Shown here in pieces: positions 5,014-8,087 of a DNA stretch of 8,087 nucleotides; within the stretch, counting starts at the first letter, position 1; the number at the start of each line of letters is the position of its first letter. Source of the stretch: Bacteroidetes bacterium 4572_114 (lineage in GTDB: Bacteria > Bacteroidota > Bacteroidia > Bacteroidales > 4484-276). The stretch lies in contig NIVA01000164.1 in assembly GCA_002254335.1 (NCBI GenBank), positions 1 to 8,087 on the forward strand, given 5' to 3'. The position numbers and the translations under genes are program-made. The notes under the pieces are model-generated. The model was not told where the DNA came from, made no database searches, and was given only the letters and a program-made list of their open reading frames with translations.

Positions 5014-6237
5014 ATGGATTCGCAACACAGTAAGTATTATGGCTTTGGGCCAAAAGAACAATTGTTGTCACAAGAAGAGAAGCTTGAGGTTGGCAGCAGG
5101 AAGAAAAAACTGATTATTGGTTTACCGAAAGAGGTCAGGCTCCAGGAACGAAGAATTGCGCTTATTCCTGATGCCGTTAAAATGTTAACAGAAAACGGGC
5201 ATGAGGTGGTTGTTGAAAAAGGGGCCGGCGCAGCAACACATTTCAGCGATCTTGCTTATGCTGAAGCAGGGGCCGGAATTGTGGATACGGCTGCAGAGGT
5301 TTTTCAATCGGAGGTTATTTTAAAAGTTGCCCCAATAAGCCTGGATGAAATAGAATTTTTAAAAGAGAGACAAACATTGCTGTCGGCACTACACCTCACC
5401 TCACATGACAAAAGCTATTTCCAGCAATTGATCAGAAAAAAAACCACAGCCATTGCATTTGAATATATCAAAGATAAAACCAATTCTTCACCGGTGGCCC
5501 GATCTATTAGCGAAATTGTAGGGGCCACCTCCATTCATATTGCATCCAAATATTTAGCGCACGACCAATATGGGATGGGCCGCATGCTAGGTGGCTTTAC
5601 GGGCATTGCACCTGCCGAAATTGTGATTTTAGGGGCCGGCACCGTTAGTGAATATGCTACAAAGGCGGCACTTGGCTTAGGTGCGTTAGTTAAGGTATTC
5701 GATAATTCAATCTATAAACTCAAACAATTGCAGGATCGTCTGCAGCAAAATATTTTCACTTCAACTATCCAGCCCGATCAGCTTTTAAAGGCTTTGATCG
5801 CAGCAGATGCTGTTATTTGTGCAGTCTATGCCAGGCAACACCGTTGCCCAATCCTAATTACCGAAGATATGGTTTCGCAAATGAAAGCCAGTTCTATCAT
5901 CGTTGATGTAAGTATCGACCAGGGCGGCTGCGTGGAAACCTCCCACATTACTACACATAGCGACCCGGTTTATCAGGTACATGGCATAACCCATTATTGT
6001 GTGCCGAATATTGCTTCCATGGTGCCACAAACAGCCTCCATCGCATTAAGCAATTTCTTTACACCAATGCTGATACAAGCAGGTGAAATGGGGGGCATAG
6101 ACAAATTGTTGGGCCAGGATTTTTATTTCAGGCAGGGTGTATATCTCCTCAATGGTATTTTAACCAGTAACCTGGTGGGTGAATATTATGGCCTCCCATT
6201 TCAGGATATCGATCTTTTGATGGCAGCGTTTCATTGA
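5014..6237 (+). CDS. ald: Alanine dehydrogenase (NAD-dependent)
   Basis: This enzyme interconverts L-alanine and pyruvate plus ammonia using NAD, in the cytoplasm (EC 1.4.1.1). It has 407 residues. The N-terminal catalytic domain shows LPKEVRLQERRIALIP, in which R47 corresponds to the pyruvate-binding arginine, K104 (ILKVAP) to the substrate lysine and H127 (SALHLTS) to the catalytic histidine. The Rossmann domain has GAGTVSEYA (207-215), and D230 at the end of the next strand fits NAD rather than NADP. D302 in VDVSIDQGGC is the catalytic aspartate, followed by TTHSDPVY and HYCVPNIASMVPQTAS. These correspondences are from family knowledge. It is longer than the usual 360-375 residues because of a 30-35 residue N-terminal extension (YGFGPKEQLLSQEEKLEV), which I recall in Bacteroidetes homologues. 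The ATG at 5014 is preferred over the TTG at 4984, which lies in the promoter. Confidence 0.93.
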   Translation: MDSQHSKYYGFGPKEQLLSQEEKLEVGSRKKKLIIGLPKEVRLQERRIALIPDAVKMLTENGHEVVVEKGAGAATHFSDLAYAEAGAGIVDTAAEVFQSEVILKVAPISLDEIEFLKERQTLLSALHLTSHDKSYFQQLIRKKTTAIAFEYIKDKTNSSPVARSISEIVGATSIHIASKYLAHDQYGMGRMLGGFTGIAPAEIVILGAGTVSEYATKAALGLGALVKVFDNSIYKLKQLQDRLQQNIFTSTIQPDQLLKALIAADAVICAVYARQHRCPILITEDMVSQMKASSIIVDVSIDQGGCVETSHITTHSDPVYQVHGITHYCVPNIASMVPQTASIALSNFFTPMLIQAGEMGGIDKLLGQDFYFRQGVYLLNGILTSNLVGEYYGLPFQDIDLLMAAFH

Positions 6238-6253
6238 TGAGTCCAGTCAAAAA

Positions 6254-6333
6254 AGTCAGGGTTTGAATATGCTTGTTGATTACTACAAGTTTTAATTCAG
6301 ATAACCAGTCTGATAAAAATTCAAGCCCTGACT
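6254..6333. repeat. Wide inverted repeat just after ald
   Basis: AGTCAGGGTTTGAA (6254-6267) and TTCAAGCCCTGACT (6320-6333) are complementary at 13 of 14 positions, with 52 bases between them. The arm sequence resembles the TCAGGGTTT motif of the palindromes at 2223-2251. Lying 16 bases after the ald stop, it may protect or end the transcript, but has no T-tail. Confidence 0.7.
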
Positions 6334-6509
6334 AAAATGGTCTTCTTTGTGAATTCTAATCTTTTTCCCTCCCCAATCCTGATAATTATTGTGGCTTTTA
6401 GGATAACTTCAACCCACTTCGGGGTTGGGGTGACATACGATTAGTTGAAAGCCCTCAATTGCATTGGGGGTTATTCACATTCTGTCCTACGGACAGCCGG
6501 AATCCCGGG

Positions 6510-6637
6510 GGGGAATTTTCCTGACTTTCCAGTGCCTGCCAGGATTTCGTCAAGAGAAAAATGAGGTTTCAGGTTAGAGTAATTGGATGGGGAATTTCCC
6601 TGACTTTCCAACGTCCGTAGGACTTGGAAACGTCAAA
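6510..6637. repeat. Two imperfect copies of a hairpin-forming repeat
   Basis: GGGGAATTTTCCTGACTTTCC at 6510-6530 and its near copy at 6589-6609 differ at one position, and similarity continues to a CGTCAA at 6548-6553 and 6631-6636. The second copy folds into an 11-bp stem with one bulged C: TTTCCAA-c-GTCC (6605-6616) with GGACTTGGAAA (6620-6630), around a GTA loop. The first copy has lost much of this pairing. Confidence 0.65.
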
Positions 6638-6651
6638 ATAAACAAAGGGAC

Positions 6652-6684
6652 AAAAAAAAGCCCGGCCATTTGGCCGGGCTTTTT
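6652..6684 (-). terminator. Bidirectional intrinsic terminator
   Basis: GCCCGGCC (6660-6667) and GGCCGGGC (6672-6679) form a perfect GC stem with an ATTT loop. Eight A's precede it and five T's follow. On the minus strand the transcript ends in eight U's, 19 bases after the stop codon of the T9SS protein gene, which it should terminate strongly. On the plus strand it could stop read-through from ald, although it lies about 420 bases downstream. Confidence 0.92.
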
Positions 6685-6703
6685 GTGTGTTATACATCAA
6701 AGC

Positions 6704-7402
6704 CTATTTAATTACAACCTTCTCGATACGGAGAACATCGTCGTTGATAAACTTGATGAAGTAAACGCCCTTAGGCTCGGCGCTCAGGTCAACCTCCTGT
6801 GTTTCGAGGAGTTTGGCTTCGAGGACTGCCTGGCCTTTAGCATTGACGATCACGTAATTAATATCCTGATCCAGGTTGGTGATGGAAACATTGAAAATTC
6901 CATCGGATGGGTTAGGATAGATTGAGAGCCCGTTCAGTGCCTGAACATTGACGCCTGTAACGGTCATGGTAAGATCGGTAACTACCGACAAACCATTAAC
7001 AGCAAACAAGCCATCAGCATTTGGTGCCTGAACATCGTATGTTACACTTAGGATAAACTCGTCGCCAGTTGCCGGACGGTAGAGTTTATAGCTCAATGTT
7101 TCGCCTTCTACAAAACCATCTGCCGACAGTGTGGTAAAGTCGTCGGCAAATGCCTTGAGACCAGTACTTCCGGTTACAACTTCGGCAATACCTGCACATT
7201 GTCCATCGGCAGTAAATGCGCCAATGATGTCGCCGGTCAATAAGTCGGCACTTGCAAACTCGTTGAAGATAACTGCATGTGAAACACCAGTGTAGTTCAC
7301 TGCGTTCCAGTTTGTGTTATTTTCGATGCGGTAAGGCTTGTTAGCTGAAGCACCATCTGCAGGAGCACAGTCCAGGAAGGTAAAGCTACCTGCCTCATTC
7401 AT
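6704..7402 (-). CDS. C-terminal part of a T9SS-exported surface protein
   Basis: This encodes 232 residues if read from the ATG at 7402. The last 75 or so residues are a T9SS type A C-terminal sorting domain: NGLSIYPNPSDGIFNVSI, then VIVNAKGQAV, LSAEPKGVYFIKF and a final basic EKVVIK. This marks a protein exported across the outer membrane and attached to the surface or released. Before it lies a beta-rich domain with TGVSHAVIF, GDIIGAFTADGQCAGIAEV and ETLSYKLYRP. There is no signal peptide at its own ATG, so it cannot be a complete exported protein. Its start overlaps the stop of the upstream frame by four bases (ATGA). I read it as the 3' part of one gene broken by a frameshift. Translational coupling of two proteins is the alternative, but is unlikely because the export tag would lack a signal peptide. 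Confidence 0.85.
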   Translation of the reverse strand: MNEAGSFTFLDCAPADGASANKPYRIENNTNWNAVNYTGVSHAVIFNEFASADLLTGDIIGAFTADGQCAGIAEVVTGSTGLKAFADDFTTLSADGFVEGETLSYKLYRPATGDEFILSVTYDVQAPNADGLFAVNGLSVVTDLTMTVTGVNVQALNGLSIYPNPSDGIFNVSITNLDQDINYVIVNAKGQAVLEAKLLETQEVDLSAEPKGVYFIKFINDDVLRIEKVVIK

Positions 7403-8087
7403 CTTGCATCGGCCATAAAGCCTGTAATTGGCAGTACAGCTTCCTCTGTCATCTTACTTACATAACCATGGGCATTAGTAAAGTCGCCCATTGTATTAAT
7501 GCCGAATTCAGGATAGAACAGTTCGCTGAAGTGTTGTGTAATTATCATCTGATCGAGAACAGGGGCCATTACCTCTTCCATGCCCATCCTCATGTCGGGA
7601 TTGATGTATGAAGACCATGCGTTCCAACCCTCGGGCATAATTATTTCCTGGGTCAATGCACCTACAATGAGTTGTACCGGTACAGCAAGGGTTGGAGTAA
7701 CAGGATCGTTGGAAGTAAATACAATTTCGGCATTGTATATTCCTGCTCCAACACTTTCGGCACTAAACATTACATCCATAGTAGAAGGTGGATCACCTGG
7801 GTTTATAGTTCCCATTTCAGGGGCAATTTGCAGCCATGGAACTGGTGGGCCTGCTATTTCAAGGATATAATCCCCAAAGTTGCTACCGTAACCATAAACT
7901 TTGGCATACCAGGTTTCGCCATCTAACATAGGCCCGGTGGTGATGAACGACTGGAGGGCTTTAGTGTTGCACTCGCCACTGTCATCGTTGAAGTAAGCCC
8001 AAGTTCCATCATCACAAGCATACCATACTTCCAATTTGGTATCGAAACTTGATCCGCAAAGCGAAACGTCAACAGCATCATAATCCT
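7399..8087 (-). CDS. Upstream part of the same T9SS protein, 5' end beyond window
   Basis: The frame is open to the window edge, so the TTG near 8034 is internal and the true start lies outside. Reading from the edge it begins DYDAVDVSLCGSSFDTKLEV, followed by YFNDDSGEC and WYAKVYGYGSNFGDYILEI, which resembles a PPC-like beta-sandwich of secreted proteins. Next comes an Ig-like domain with GTINPGDPPSTMDVMF and IVFTSNDPVTPTLAVPVQLIV. A third domain starts at EGWNAWSSYINP and contains FYPEFGINTMGDF and GYVSKMTEEAVLPITG, a pattern found in large Bacteroidetes surface proteins. It stops at TGA 7401-7399, while a sorting domain continues in the next frame. It is the main body of a surface protein of unknown ligand or activity. 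No catalytic motif is visible in this part. Confidence 0.8.
   Translation of the reverse strand, partial: DYDAVDVSLCGSSFDTKLEVWYACDDGTWAYFNDDSGECNTKALQSFITTGPMLDGETWYAKVYGYGSNFGDYILEIAGPPVPWLQIAPEMGTINPGDPPSTMDVMFSAESVGAGIYNAEIVFTSNDPVTPTLAVPVQLIVGALTQEIIMPEGWNAWSSYINPDMRMGMEEVMAPVLDQMIITQHFSELFYPEFGINTMGDFTNAHGYVSKMTEEAVLPITGFMADAR

Larger units (their letters stand above)
6238..6651. other. Convergent intergenic region rich in hairpins
   Basis: No gene is seen between the ald stop and the terminator. The region holds a wide stem-loop (6254-6333), a decayed palindrome (6379-6395), CAACCC/GGGTTG with a six-base loop (6410-6427), CCCTCAAT/ATTGGGGG with a three-base loop and a G-T pair (6452-6470), CTGTCC/GGACAG with a three-base loop (6482-6496), and two copies of a repeat (6510-6637). 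None is followed by a T-run. Confidence 0.7.

Noticed and set aside
6587..6925. Plus-strand open frame overlapping the terminator and the T9SS sorting domain.
   Set aside because: It crosses a strong terminator hairpin and is antisense to a clearly recognised domain.

Overview
The window looks like a piece of a Bacteroidota (Bacteroidetes) chromosome, probably environmental. Three things in the sequence support this. A protein at the right edge ends in a type IX secretion (T9SS) type A sorting domain. Several genes have a TAnnTTTG-type -7 promoter element at a suitable distance from the start and no clear Shine-Dalgarno site. The intergenic spaces are long and full of short palindromes, low-complexity tracts and GC-rich blocks of a kind often seen in this phylum. 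No rRNA, tRNA, CRISPR array or intact transposase was found.

Layout, left to right. Positions 1-369 (minus) hold the N-terminal third of a galactokinase, cut by the window edge. Positions 370-985 are a divergent intergenic space with two large palindromic elements: a 28-bp bulged hairpin (568-646) and a MITE-like 121-bp element with 16-bp terminal inverted repeats and a possible TTAT target duplication (699-819). Positions 986-1975 (plus) encode a secreted, probably outer-membrane beta-barrel protein. An octamer-based G-rich minisatellite (about 1976-2178) abuts its stop codon. Positions 2311-2871 (plus) encode an HD-domain phosphohydrolase. A 470-bp convergent gap follows, then a DUF819-type membrane protein on the minus strand (3344-4501). 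A repeat-filled divergent spacer (4502-5013) separates it from an alanine dehydrogenase (5014-6237, plus). After another repeat-rich convergent gap and a strong bidirectional terminator (6652-6684), the right end holds the 3' part of a T9SS-exported multidomain protein on the minus strand, split into two reading frames (6704-7402 and 7399-8087).

The genes do not form an obvious single system. Galactokinase (Leloir pathway), alanine dehydrogenase (alanine/pyruvate/ammonia exchange) and the HD hydrolase are housekeeping or catabolic, while the barrel and the T9SS protein belong to the cell surface. Each gene appears to be its own transcription unit, because neighbours are divergent, convergent or separated by hundreds of bases. 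The most unusual content is non-coding: at least six kinds of palindromic or tandem repeat confined to the gaps, including a family of TCCCG...CGGGA palindromes found three to four times. The split T9SS gene looks like an out-of-frame internal deletion or an assembly collapse. I did not find convincing evidence of a new multi-gene system.
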